From positions 496,001 through 560,000 of the forward strand of contig JAPFFF010000056.1 in assembly GCA_039105265.1 (NCBI GenBank): DNA of 64,000 bases, written 5' to 3'. Source of the DNA: Tritrichomonas musculus (lineage: Eukaryota > Parabasalia > Tritrichomonadida > Tritrichomonadidae). Below the pieces are notes generated by a model. The model saw nothing but the letters and a program-made list of their open reading frames with translations. It searched no databases and was not told the DNA's origin. The first letter of the stretch is position 1, and each line of letters starts with the position of its first letter. The position numbers and the translations under genes were made by a program. This document shows, one piece after another, positions 1 through 10,579 of the stretch.

Positions 1-83
1 TCTGAGGGTTCTCAAATTTGAATGGTGGATAAAAATAAAAATTTTATGGATTTTATGCAATTGAATTTTTGAATGCTCACAAT
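1..83. repeat. Left terminal inverted repeat of an 8-kb composite element
   Basis: This 83-bp segment is the reverse complement of 7982-8064 with a single mismatch. It begins TCTGAGGG and reads inward. The window starts inside or exactly at the repeat, so it may extend further left. Inside it lie about 100 bp of unpaired sequence and then the 123-bp tandem array, the same order as on the right side. Confidence 0.85.
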
Positions 84-187
84 ATTTTGGAAATAGTTCT
101 TGATTTTTTTAAGCAAAAATATCAATTGTATGCCATAATATGCTATCATTTGGTTTTACAATTTGGTATTACTATTTATCATCAAAG

Positions 188-1084
188 ATTACTACGATTA
201 TCAATACATATTAAACAATTATAGTAATCAAATTGTATATGATTTTACAACATTCGATGTTTGAATCATTTGCACTAAGTTCAATGTTATATATTCATTT
301 ATTAACAAAGATTACTACGATTATCAATACATATTAAACCATTTTAATAATCAAATTGTATATGATTTTACAACATTCGAAGTTTGAATCATTTACACTA
401 AGTTCAATGTTATATATTCATTTATTAACAAAGTTTACTACGATTATCAATACATATTAAACCATTTTAATAATCAAATTGTATATGATTTTACAACATT
501 CGATGTTTGAATCATTTACACTAAGTTCAATGTTATATATTCATTTATTAACAAAGATTACTACGATTATCAATACATATTGAACAATTATAGTAATCAA
601 ATTGTATTTGATTTTACAACATTCGATGTTTGAATCATTTGCACTAAGTTCAATGTTATATATTCATTTATTAACAAAGATTACTACGATTATCAATACA
701 TATTAAACCATTTTAATAATCAAATTGTATATGATTTTACAACATTCGATGTTTGAATCATTTACACTAAGTTCAATGTTATATATTCATTTATTAACAA
801 AGTTTACTACGATTATCAATACATATTGAACAATTATAGTAATCAAATTGTATATGATTTTACAACATTCGATGTTTGAATCATTTGCACTAAGTTCAAT
901 GTTATATATTCATTTATTAACAAAGATTACTACGATTATCAATACATATTAAACCATTTTAATAATCAAATTGTATATGATTTTACAACATTCGATGTTT
1001 GAATCATTTACACTAAGTTCAATGTTATATATTCATTTATTAACAAAGATTACTACGATTATCAATACATATTGAACCATTTTG
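188..1084. repeat. 123-bp tandem array, left (about 7.3 copies)
   Basis: Units begin ATTACTACGATTATCAATAC (or TTTACTACG) at 188, 311, 434, 557, 680, 803, 926 and 1049, exactly 123 bp apart. Copies differ mainly in one block, which reads either TTAAACCATTTTAATAATC or TTGAACAATTATAGTAATC (first copy TTAAACAATTATAG), so two subtypes are interspersed. The inverted partner array is at 6868-7850. There are no spacers between units, so this is a satellite-like subterminal repeat and not a CRISPR. Confidence 0.95.
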
Positions 1085-1116
1085 GCATTTGCTTTGGTGT
1101 TGACAAGTTATCTATT

Positions 1117-1153
<37 letters not shown>

Positions 1154-2154
1154 ACTTTTTTAATTAGAGAGTCCAGAAAAAACCGTCGACGGATGAAAAA
1201 TGTGTCAAGCCTTGTATAATATTTGAAGAACTGATATTAAAAATATATATTCAACCAAATATCTACTATTAAACCTCCGATTTAAATTATTCAAAATCAA
1301 TAAAAAGTATTTCATCAAATAATAATATTATTAAAATATTTATATTATATAATTTTATATATATATTTATAAATTATATAATTTAATTAATTTAAATATG
1401 GTAAAAAGTAATGAAATATTTGCTTTATTTAAAAGAAAAATTGATTTTAAAAATAAAATTTGAATTTGAATACAAAAATTTTAAAATAAAAAAATAAAAG
1501 TTATTTCATTAAAAAAACATGTAAAGACTAATAAAACTACTAATTTATAAGTATAATTCATTTACTAGGATCTTTTATTAAAGTAACAAGCTTTTTTTAC
1601 TGATATGTATTGATATATGTGGAGATCATTAAAATTATTAAAATCTATTATTCTCATGGTAATCAGCAATCAACAATCATTTTAAAGTATTTTTAAATCG
1701 CTTTGTATTGTCGTAAAAATTCTTTATTTTATATTTTATTTACTGATTTGTATTGATATATTTGGAGATCATTAAAATTATTAAAATCTATTATTCTCAT
1801 CTTAATGAACATTTTAAATTATTTTTATTTACTTAGCTGAATGATATGATATAATCTTCTCAACAATACCTCTCTTGCCTCCCTTTAGTGTTTGCGCTAT
1901 ATTTTTATTCTGTGTTTTTATCTATCTGTATCCAGGGAGTTTGTCTATTGATTCATCCTTGGATTATACTGTTCTTTGTTATTTTTGTCATAATATCTAT
2001 ATTTAAATGTAATAGCTAAATCAACATGACATAATTTATTTTTATCATCTTCATCTACTTCATCTTCCTTTAGTTCATTCGCTGCTGAATAAATAGTTTC
2101 GATAAACATCTTTTTGTTGTAGTCATAATTCGTTTTTTGAAAAGGACCATTTAT
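1085..2154. other. AT-rich interior of the composite element, no gene
   Basis: No supported gene. It holds a poly(A) run of about 32 bases near 1120-1151 and a direct duplication of about 66 bp (1598-1663 and 1739-1803). The copies share the core TGTATTGATATAT followed by GGAGATCATTAAAATTATT. Confidence 0.6.
1598..1803. repeat. Imperfect direct duplication, two copies of about 66 bp
   Basis: Copies at about 1598-1663 and 1739-1803 start 141 bp apart and share a nearly identical stretch ending in CTATTATTCTCAT. They differ at a few positions, so the duplication is not recent. Function unknown. Confidence 0.8.
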
Positions 2155-3835
2155 TCAATAGTATCCGTCCATTTGAACGTCTCTAATTCGTTTTTGATTT
2201 TTGATATACATCTCGGGTATCTCTTCATCATTGATGAAAAACTTTGGATAACCTTCTTTCCATTGATAATTATTGTAATGTCTAAAAGCGATATTTAATT
2301 GTTCATTCATATCTTTCCATACTTCCCTCAAATCCTTGTCTGTTGATAGCCATGAAACAATATTACATTCAACTTGACTCACTTTCGATGTGTCATTTCT
2401 GAAATATTTTCTGACTTTGATATTGAATTCCAATTTACGACGTCTCGCTAACATCCATATTGTACGAAAGCCAATAATTGTCTCTCCTTTGTCTGCAGTA
2501 CACCAATCAGCAGGCAAGTTAAAATAAAATCTATTTGGTCTGTCATTGTCTTGCTTTCCATCTTCACTGAAGAACACGTATTCCTTTGGTATTGGTGTGT
2601 AATCGATTGGGTCAGTTAATCGTTTCATTTATGATATCAATAAATTATATTTCATTTGTTGTTATTGGTGGTGCGTTATCATTCATGATAGCAACACATG
2701 AATAACGACAATACTGTCATCAGCGACGAATATACATTAAACATAAGCGCCACGAGACGTTTAACATGACATTTCTTTTGGCGAGACCGAAATTAATTTT
2801 CATAACGAAAAACGACAAAAAGTGTAAGTTTCTTGTGTGTAGTGTGGTGTGAAACACCCACTACCATATCTAACTTTTAACAATAAATTGGTTGCCTGCC
2901 TTGGAATCAACTATGTATGCCTCCTTACTGACTCTATTTCTGCGCTTCGAAAATGGTTCCTTAGCCTGAATAATTCTTACCCTATCATTTGGTTTGAAAT
3001 CATAGGGATTATTATGTGATTTGGTTTTCACATACTCTTTTTCATCTTTCTCTGTCATTTCATTTGGTATTTTATAGTCTAATGACCTGTGGGGAGAATT
3101 GTTGTATGAGTCTATTAAATTATCCATTTCTTGTTCATTGATGTATCTATTCTCTCCTACCACATTCTTTGAATGAGTCTGATCTTGATCATCCATATCT
3201 CTGATTGTTCTCATGAATCTATTTATTATACCCAGGACATTATTATTATTGTCTTCTGTTGTATTGTATATTATATTTTTTGATTTCATTAGCTATAATA
3301 CATCGTTGGACAAATAAGCTTCATCTTGGTCTAATGTTATTGAATAGACATCTGCTACTTCTTTTGCACCCTTCCCTTTCATTGGATAACAGTATGCTTT
3401 CCTGGTATTAATATTTATTAGCATCAAATAGTTGAGTCCATCCTTGGTTTTGTCATTTATGAAAGTGTCCATTTGATATCCTCCAGAGTGCTTCGAATAG
3501 ATGTTCATGAATTGTGCCTTTGGTACCTTAACATCATGTACCACTTTTTTTAAATAATTTAGTGCTGCTTCTTCTGTGAATCCATAGCGTTTAGCAAGAG
3601 GAACAAATTTTGATGGTGTTTACCACGGAAATTTCTTAAATAGCTCATCTATTGTCTTATACGTCTTTGATTTGTAAAAAAATAAACCGCTCGTCAATAT
3701 AGCATTTTACGATATGGAAAGAATATCATTTCGATAGAAAATGATTCACTTCTTGGTATTTTAACTGGTATATCTTTATGCCTACCAGAATAGAATTCCT
3801 TAAAAATAGCACTTTTTTGTGAATTCATCATTTTT
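2155..3835 (-). mobile_element. Maverick/Polinton fossil, integrase end (broken)
   Basis: Minus-strand coding remnants of a Maverick (Polinton) element, a family known to be abundant in trichomonads. The part at about 2870-3835 reads as a retroviral-type integrase: the later core, with the NSPHRSL-type motif usual in these integrases, followed by a short basic C-terminal region. The piece at 2155-2628 is a second element protein whose identity I cannot fix; a structural protein is possible. The element is broken, with several interruptions and most of its genes missing. The remaining protein sequence is easy to recognise, so decay looks moderate rather than ancient. It lies inside the composite bounded by the 123-bp arrays. 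Confidence 0.7.
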
Positions 3836-3920
3836 ATTGAGATCCGTGGGCAGGAGCCAGGCGAAGTTGCAAACGAGCTTTAGATGAAGAGGTATAGATT
3901 ATGAGAGAGATTGGAACAAC

Positions 3921-3940
3921 AGCCTATACTATACTACTAG
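3921..3940. repeat. Short motif shared with the 37.9-kb fossil; possible element terminus
   Basis: The sequence AGCCTATACTATACTACTAG here is the reverse complement of 37892-37914 apart from a 3-base insertion; 16 bases match exactly. In both places it sits just outside decayed element-like coding sequence pointing away from it. It may mark the end of one element family. Confidence 0.4.
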
Positions 3941-5714
3941 AGTCATCAGAGAAAAAAGAAAGAATTGTTTGATTTCAGTTAAAAGTTAAGTGTGAAGAAG
4001 GAAAAACTTGCTGAAAAAAAATGATTTGGTATAATATGTTTAAAGGAAAATTTAGAAAATATCATCAAACAGTATACTGTTTTTTATGATGAAGGCAATG
4101 ATGAAGTACCAAAGAAGTTATATGAATGAAACGAGTTTTTTCATATAATAATTACAATGTTTAAAGTATTATCCAGAACAAATTTTATGAACAAATTTTA
4201 TAAACAAATTGAGAAAATCGATAATGAAGCCATATTGCTATCTCATTGTCATTGAATATTAAAAACTTATTAAGTATAGTATACGCATATATTGCAATTA
4301 CCAAAAACCTATAAAAAAAGGAATAAGCATTATAAAGTAATCTTTAAGAACCATCTTCCACTTAAAGAACCCATATTAAAACTTTGCATCCTTATGGAAA
4401 ACACGTACTTTCAAAACCAAAAACTAATGAGGTCCATGATACAATATCAATATTATCTTCATCAAGCTTTATAAGATGCCTTATATGCGTATATCAACTT
4501 TTTATAGCTTCAATAGCAGTCTTTATTTCTTTAATATCATAACTAATAACCTTCTCTTTGTTGATTATGTTTAAATCGCTATGAATTGCAGTAATAATCA
4601 ATATAAATTGCGGTTACACGATTATATTTTAGTTATATAACTGCTTCTTAATAAAATACGATAATGAGTTAGTTGTTGAATTATAAATAATTTCATCAAT
4701 AAGGTTCATACTCATCAAAATATAATATTCTTGGTATCTTTTAAATCTATTTTATGATTATGCTATTCGCAACTATTTGGTTTTGATATGCTATTCGCTT
4801 TTCATAGCATATTCCATCATGTTATTTTAAAGGTAAAAAGCACCAAATATGGTGGAATATACTGTGAAAACTACAAGAAATACAGCCAAAAACTCTGATT
4901 AACAAAATCATTTAGTTCTCCAATATCCAAAAACAATGAGGATAATTATGATTGCTGTGATTCTTTCTTTTTATATCTTTTTAAAGAACCTGTTCTGGGC
5001 AACTTAAGAACTTCAAATGTTTAGGAATATTAAATTTTAAGGAGATGTTAAAAGTAAGTAGAAAAAAGAGTTGGACGATTTCTATTTGTTTTATTTGTTT
5101 TGTATGCATCATTCACCTGATGATACATAACTTTATAGTTCAACATTCCATTTAAGAGAAATAAAATTTTTCATTATATAAGGAACTCCATCTTGTTTTA
5201 TTTCGAGTTGAAATAGATTCTGATATAAGAAAATTGAATAAGAACATCTGTATATTAATGATGCGACTTCGTTATCTTAGTGTTTTTTATTCTGTATCCT
5301 TCAATTCAAAGTATTTTACTGTATTTTAATAAAAGTGAATTTAATTTTATACATTATTACATCAAGTTTTTAATGAGCATCACTTCATAATACATTTAAA
5401 TTTAACCAATATTTTCAGTAAAATTAATTACAACTTTTGATTTGGATTATAAAGAAACACTGATACATTTGACCTATGTTTTGCATTGTAATAAACAAAT
5501 GCTATAAACAAATATTAGTTGTTAAAATAATGAATGCAATTAGATATGAACTTAAAATTATATTTATATAGAGTTAACAACACATCAGAAAAATAAACTT
5601 TATAATAATGAAAATACAAATCCTAAAAAAAAAAAAAAAGTTTGATCTATTTGAAAATAATCTCAAATTTACTATATTAAAATATACACTGAAAAAGTTC
5701 AAAAATTATTATTT

Positions 5715-5722
5715 AAAAAGTT
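5715..5722 (+). promoter_or_regulatory. AAAAAGTT upstream motif of the transposase gene
   Basis: AAAAAGTT ends 31 bases before the ATG at 5754; a second copy lies at about 5692-5699. The same octamer occurs at a similar distance before the genes starting at 13015(-), 22691(-), 47759(+) and 52263(+), and in reverse orientation before 20608(+). Confidence 0.35.
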
Positions 5723-5744
5723 TTAAAGACGTTAAATTTTAATT

Positions 5745-5749
5745 TCATT
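5745..5749 (+). promoter_or_regulatory. Inr-like TCATT before the transposase gene
   Basis: TCATT fits the trichomonad initiator consensus TCA(+1)YW. Its A lies 7 bases before the ATG, giving the very short 5' UTR usual in trichomonads. The site occurs by chance fairly often in DNA this AT-rich. Confidence 0.4.
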
Positions 5750-5753
5750 TTAT

Positions 5754-6692
5754 ATGGATCAATTTTTCATTAATTTATTCGAAAACTCAGCAAATAATCT
5801 TATTGGAATCTATACTTTTTGTTCAAACAAAGATTTATTATTGAACCTATTTTATTCATTAAATATAATAGAAAATTCGTGTCCTTGTCCGAATTGCAAA
5901 GAAGAAACATCAAATATACACTCAGCAGCTAATACTTACTTTAATAGATTGCGTTATTGCACGAGATGCCACACTCATTTTTCATTATTTCATCGAACCG
6001 TTCTAACGAGAGCTCATATTGATCCACCAACCTTCATGGCGTTAGCTTATTGTTGGGTAAACCAGTATTCTTTGATCGACACTTGTGCCGAGTGCAATGT
6101 CAATAAGAATACTGTTACCAACTTTTTTACAGCTTTCAGAGACTCAGTTGTGGAAGAAGTAACAGAAGGACCACAAGAACAAATAGGAGGACCCAACATG
6201 CACGTGGAAATCGACGAAACAGTTATAACACATAGGAAGTATAACAGAGGACGTTTATTGAAAACTGTTTGGGTCTTTGGAGGCATTTGCAGAGAAACAG
6301 ACAAAGCTTTCGCTCTAGTTGTTCCAGACAGAACTGCACCTACATTGAATGATGAGATCAAGAAACACATAGCAGATGGATCTATCATACACTCGGACAC
6401 TTGGGCATCTTATCAGCAGATAGAGAACATTCCAGATAAAAATTTCACACATTTGTCGGTCAACCATTCACAGAATTTTGTAGATCCAGAAACCGGGTCC
6501 CATACACAGCATGTAGAACGTATGTGGAGAGAACTCAAGTTCAAAAAGATTAAATCATGCGGAATCAACTCATTAGATGCATCAGGATATGTTTTTGAGT
6601 ACATTTGGAGAAGAAACAACATAAGCACACTCTCAAGAGGACAAAAATTATTACGTTTACTACAAACACTGGCAAATACAGACTATACTTAA
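5754..6692 (+). CDS. Merlin/IS1016-type (ISXO2-like) DDE transposase
   Basis: 312-aa transposase. The N-terminal half has a zinc ribbon (C45-x2-C48 and C69-x2-C72) followed by a helical DNA-binding region. The C-terminal half is an ISXO2-like DDE domain: VEIDET with Asp154, IHSDTWASY with Asp215, and HVERMWRELK with Glu255. The spacing fits the Merlin superfamily, the eukaryotic relatives of bacterial IS1016. All three acidic residues are present and the frame is open from ATG to stop, so the protein could be active. Its composition is less AT-rich than the flanks. The stop lies 176 bp before the right-hand 123-bp array, and the gene sits between two inverted arrays and 83-bp inverted ends, so it is the best candidate for the enzyme that moves the 8-kb structure. 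No separate close inverted repeats flanking only this gene were found. Confidence 0.9.
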   Translation: MDQFFINLFENSANNLIGIYTFCSNKDLLLNLFYSLNIIENSCPCPNCKEETSNIHSAANTYFNRLRYCTRCHTHFSLFHRTVLTRAHIDPPTFMALAYCWVNQYSLIDTCAECNVNKNTVTNFFTAFRDSVVEEVTEGPQEQIGGPNMHVEIDETVITHRKYNRGRLLKTVWVFGGICRETDKAFALVVPDRTAPTLNDEIKKHIADGSIIHSDTWASYQQIENIPDKNFTHLSVNHSQNFVDPETGSHTQHVERMWRELKFKKIKSCGINSLDASGYVFEYIWRRNNISTLSRGQKLLRLLQTLANTDYT

Positions 6693-6867
6693 GCATAATT
6701 TGGAAAAATAAAAATTAATCATATCTCATCATTTAATCATTTAATTTTTTTTATATATATTTTTGAAATATTAAAAGAAACAATATAAAGTGAATATATA
6801 AAAACAAAATATATCATCTATTAAGCGAATATATACATTGGTATAAAAGAATAACTGTGAATGAATG

Positions 6868-7850
6868 TCAAAATGGTTTAATATGTATTGATAATCGTAG
6901 TAAACTTTGTTAATAAATGAATATATAACATTGAACTTAGTGTAAATGATTCAAACATCGAATGTTGTAAAATCAAATACAATTTGATTACTATAATTGT
7001 TCAATATGTATTGATAATCGTAGTAAACTTTGTTAATAAATGAATATATAACATTGAACTTAGTGCAAATGATTCAAACATCGAATGTTGTAAAATCAAA
7101 TACAATTTGATTACTATAATTGTTTAATATGTATTGATAATCGTAGTAATCTTTGTTAATAAATGAATATATAACATTGAACTTAGTGTAAATGATTCAA
7201 ACATCGAATGTTGTAAAATCATATACAATTTGATTACTATAATTGTTCAATATGTATTGATAATCGTAGTAAACTTTGTTAATAAATGAATATATAACAT
7301 TGAACTTAGTGTAAATGATTCAAACTTCGAATGTTGTAAAATCATATACAATTTGATTATTAAAATGGTTTAATATGTATTGATAATCGTAGTAATCTTT
7401 GTTAATAAATGAATATATAACATTGAACTTAGTGTAAATGATTCAAACATCGAATGTTGTAAAATCATATACAATTTGATTACTATAATTGTTCAATATG
7501 TATTGATAATCGTAGTAAACTTTGTTAATAAATGAATATATAGCATTGAACTTAGTGCAAATGATTCAAACATCGAATGTTGTAAAATCAAATACAATTT
7601 GATTACTATAATTGTTTAATATGTATTGATAATCGTAGTAATCTTTGTTAATAAATGAATATATAACATTGAACTTAGTGCAAATGATTCAAACATCGAA
7701 TGTTGTAAAATCAAATACAATTTGATTACTATAATTGTTCAATATGTATTGATAATCGTAGTAAACTTTGTTAATAAATGAATATATAACATTGAACTTA
7801 GTGTAAATGATTCAAACATCGAATGTTGTAAAATCATATACAATTTGATT
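6868..7850. repeat. 123-bp tandem array, right (8 copies, inverted)
   Basis: Reverse complement of the left array. The element ATAATCGTAGTAA recurs every 123 bp, its CGTAG at 6896, 7019, 7142, 7265, 7388, 7511, 7634 and 7757. Its inner edge (TGTCAAAATGG) matches the reverse complement of the left array's inner edge near 1085, so both arrays end at the same phase facing inwards. Both subtypes found on the left are present here. Confidence 0.95.
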
Positions 7851-7981
7851 GCGAAAATTAAAATTTGAAATATATTGTTGTGCAATTAGTAAAAAGTAAT
7901 GATCTTGATGGATGCATTCCATCAAGAATAGTGATTTGTTTGAGGATAATATAGTAAAATTGCTTGCTGTTATCAGTAAAA

Positions 7982-8064
7982 ATTGTGAGCATTCAAAAAT
8001 TCAATTGCATAAAATCCATAAAATTTTTATTTTTATCCACCATTCAAATTTGAGAGCCCTCAGA
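7982..8064. repeat. Right terminal inverted repeat of the composite element
   Basis: Reverse complement of 1-83 with one mismatch. A 72-codon frame (7912-8130) runs through it, but it shows no recognised domain and its conservation is explained by the repeat. The left flank lies outside the window, so a target duplication cannot be read. Confidence 0.85.
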
Positions 8065-8426
8065 AAATTGAGAGAACGAAGCAAAATAATAGGAGAGTAC
8101 CTTTATTTATATGTTTTAGGGGAAAATTAAATGTATTTTTCCAATATTTGTTTCTGGGATTATTTTAAATATAAAATTTCTTACCATATTATTATACTTT
8201 CATAAAATCTTTAAAAATTTCATTGTATATTTATTTCACAAAGAGCAATAAAGAATATACTGACTTTTATGTCTATGATTTTTTCAAAGATATTTCAGAT
8301 TTATTAATATAACCACTTTTTGAAAATGAAATATCGTATTATTTTGAAAAATTGAAATAATAATTCAAAAAATAATCAATTATCGTATGATTCTAAAACA
8401 AAATTATAATTTGATTTAACGTAACA
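8065..8426. other. AT-rich spacer upstream of the phosphoesterase gene
   Basis: No gene supported. CACTTTTTGAAAATG at about 8313-8327, a reversed AAAAAGT-like motif, lies about 100 bp before the next gene. No clear Inr was found. Confidence 0.5.
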
Positions 8427-10421
8427 ATGAAATTTCAAGCTCTTCCCTACTATCTCAGCCAATATTTCTGGATTTTATATATAATTACTCCACTAATTTT
8501 CACTTTTTTTATTCCAAAAAAGTCCAAATCAGTAATAATCCACTCATCAAAAACTAAATTTAATAATTCTAAAGATCCGATTGTTTTTGCACAATTATCA
8601 GATACTCATATAAACACTCTTCGTCCAAAAAGTATTGAAACTTTTAGGCAAACAATTAAACTTGTTCAATCTTATTCACCAGAATTTATAATTCATACAG
8701 GCGATATTGTTGATAACTATGATTCTACGTCGTTCCCCAGATATGGTGTTCAAAGCGAAGCTAATTGGGAAGTGTATAAAAAAGAAACATCATTGATTAC
8801 AGATATCCCAATTATTGAAGTTGGAGGTAATCATGACATGTTTGGTGTTAAAGATGCACTCAGTAAAGGCAATTACATCATTGATTCTTCTCATTTACCA
8901 AATAGAAATAATACCGTCAACAGAGATAATTTTTTAGTTCATTCATTCCGGGTTGGCCCTTCACAAACGAATATAATTGCTATAAATCCATTCAATTTTC
9001 CTACTCCGCATGCTCCATTAATTATGACTACTACATTTACCAAGCATCTTCTTAATTTAATAGAAAACGAGATTGAAAAAAGTGACACAAAGAGCATCCT
9101 AATTTCACACTATCCGATTGCCTCCATCCATTCCAAGAAATCATCGAAAGGCCGCACATTTACTGATATAATTGATTCAAAAGAAACGGTTATCGGTTAT
9201 CTCTCAGGTCACTGGCATCCACGAAAACCGTCAATTTTCTATCAAAAAAATGGTGGCATAGAAATCATCGGAACTGTCACTTTTCGTGAAGGAAAATTTG
9301 GCCTTGCAACCATCGATAATGACGCGATTTCCTGGTCACTTGTGGACTTCTCAAATCAGCCAGCAGGCGCCATTTCGTATCCAATTCCAATCTCGCAGGT
9401 CACCTCTGGCACAATCTTCAACGACAGGGAGGATGCCGAAATAAGAGTCGTCATGTTTACAGAGGAAAACGACCTGAAAATTGAGTTCACAATCAAAGAC
9501 ATTTCTGACCAAAAAACGGTTTTTACCGACTTTTTGAATTACAAACGACGGTTAGTAAACGGTCACTCACTATATACCTATCCCATGGCCATGTGCAGTC
9601 TTAGGACTGGCTCGTATCGGATCATTTTTGAAGGCGATTTTAACGGCACATCTGACTTTTTGATTGACGATCAATTTGAATCGAAAGGGAAACGGTTAGG
9701 TTACTTCACGGGTGTCTATGCGGCTCTTCCATACGTTGATGGTGTTTACATAGCGATTCTTCTTATATGCACGTTTTTTGTTCGCCTGAATTTCTTCGAT
9801 TTCCAAACAAAGCTCGACCAAATTGAAGAGTGGATAGAAACTTCAGAAGGAGGTTTTGGCGGTTATTGGTTTATCTCAATTTTCTTAGGCTTCCTCCTGA
9901 TTAGGACAAGGTTCCTCCAGATGCCGCTTTCAATAAAAATGTTCGTCTTTGCCTGCGTTTTGTTCGCCTTTGTCGGCCCGCTGCTCTTCTTCGAGACGGA
10001 AGGGGCGCTCGGAATCATCTGGATCTACGGCTACGTCGTCGACAGGAAGATCCTGCCCTCCGACTATGGGCTGGTTTACGCCATTTTCTATCTGGCAGCG
10101 ATCTGCAGCCCAATGGTCCTTCTGGCGAGCAACTTCGGCGTCAGAAATCGGTCCTCGTGGCTGATTGGCGACTTTGTTGTTGGCTCTGTCTGCGCGATCG
10201 GCGACGTTCTAATCATTCTTCGCATTGTGCACGAGTCTGTTGGCCCAAAACTCACTGCTGCGAGCTTTGGGTTTGTTATCCTTCCGTCCGCATTCATCGC
10301 GATTCTTTTGGCCTGGCTGTTCGCGTTCAGAGACAAAAAGCAGTGCTGCGGAAACGCCGGAATAAATGACAACAGCGAATCATCAATTCTAATGGCGCAG
10401 CAAAGCCAAACAGATCAGTAA
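8427..10421 (+). CDS. TMEM62-like membrane metallophosphoesterase
   Basis: 664-aa protein with a calcineurin-type phosphoesterase domain and a multi-pass membrane C-terminus, the layout and approximate length of the TMEM62 family. A hydrophobic segment at residues 12-30 is a likely signal anchor. Metal-site motifs follow in order: D59-T-H61, GDIVD 92-96, GNHD 134-137, SHYP with His228, and GHWH 261-264. All the expected ligands are present, so it is probably a real metal-dependent hydrolase; the substrate is unknown. Residues about 430-640 hold several membrane helices, followed by a short polar tail. The gene is convergent with the SCYL2-like gene, with 158 bp between stops. The first two thirds are AT-rich, while 9900-10330 is clearly GC-richer by eye, which produces long antisense frames there. 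Confidence 0.88.
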   Translation: MKFQALPYYLSQYFWILYIITPLIFTFFIPKKSKSVIIHSSKTKFNNSKDPIVFAQLSDTHINTLRPKSIETFRQTIKLVQSYSPEFIIHTGDIVDNYDSTSFPRYGVQSEANWEVYKKETSLITDIPIIEVGGNHDMFGVKDALSKGNYIIDSSHLPNRNNTVNRDNFLVHSFRVGPSQTNIIAINPFNFPTPHAPLIMTTTFTKHLLNLIENEIEKSDTKSILISHYPIASIHSKKSSKGRTFTDIIDSKETVIGYLSGHWHPRKPSIFYQKNGGIEIIGTVTFREGKFGLATIDNDAISWSLVDFSNQPAGAISYPIPISQVTSGTIFNDREDAEIRVVMFTEENDLKIEFTIKDISDQKTVFTDFLNYKRRLVNGHSLYTYPMAMCSLRTGSYRIIFEGDFNGTSDFLIDDQFESKGKRLGYFTGVYAALPYVDGVYIAILLICTFFVRLNFFDFQTKLDQIEEWIETSEGGFGGYWFISIFLGFLLIRTRFLQMPLSIKMFVFACVLFAFVGPLLFFETEGALGIIWIYGYVVDRKILPSDYGLVYAIFYLAAICSPMVLLASNFGVRNRSSWLIGDFVVGSVCAIGDVLIILRIVHESVGPKLTAASFGFVILPSAFIAILLAWLFAFRDKKQCCGNAGINDNSESSILMAQQSQTDQ

Positions 10422-10579
10422 CAAACCATCATAATTAATTTCTTCATTTTTTTTTTTACTTTGTTTGTTAAAAAAAAAAAAAAAAAAAAACTTTTTTCTA
10501 AATATGCATTTTTGTGTTTATAAACAAGTTTTTTTTTTTTTTTTTTGAATTGCATTTTATTTACAACAAATAAATAACA
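10422..10579. terminator. Convergent 3' ends with poly(A)/poly(T) tracts
   Basis: The 158 bp between two convergent stops holds a T run, an A run of about 20 (10469-10490) and another T run of about 17 (10529-10546). It probably contains both 3' UTRs and polyadenylation sites. The run pattern is visible; a termination role is inferred. Confidence 0.4.

Larger units (their letters stand above)
3946..5753. other. AT-rich interval before the transposase gene, no gene
   Basis: No supported gene. Only short scattered reading frames occur, and the 60-codon one near 4292 shows no recognisable family. Poly(A) near 5625-5639. The last 60 bases hold the AAAAAGTT and TCATT signals of the transposase gene. 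Confidence 0.5.

Noticed and set aside
188-1084. Regular repeats suggesting a CRISPR array
   Set aside because: Units are 123 bp and contiguous with no unique spacers, and the DNA is eukaryotic; it is a tandem satellite.
7912-8130. 72-codon gene across the right inverted end
   Set aside because: It has no family similarity and overlaps the terminal repeat, whose conservation explains the open frame.
9949-10372. Overlapping frames on both strands at the 3' end of the phosphoesterase gene
   Set aside because: They arise from the local GC-rich composition; the membrane-helix frame continues the main gene.
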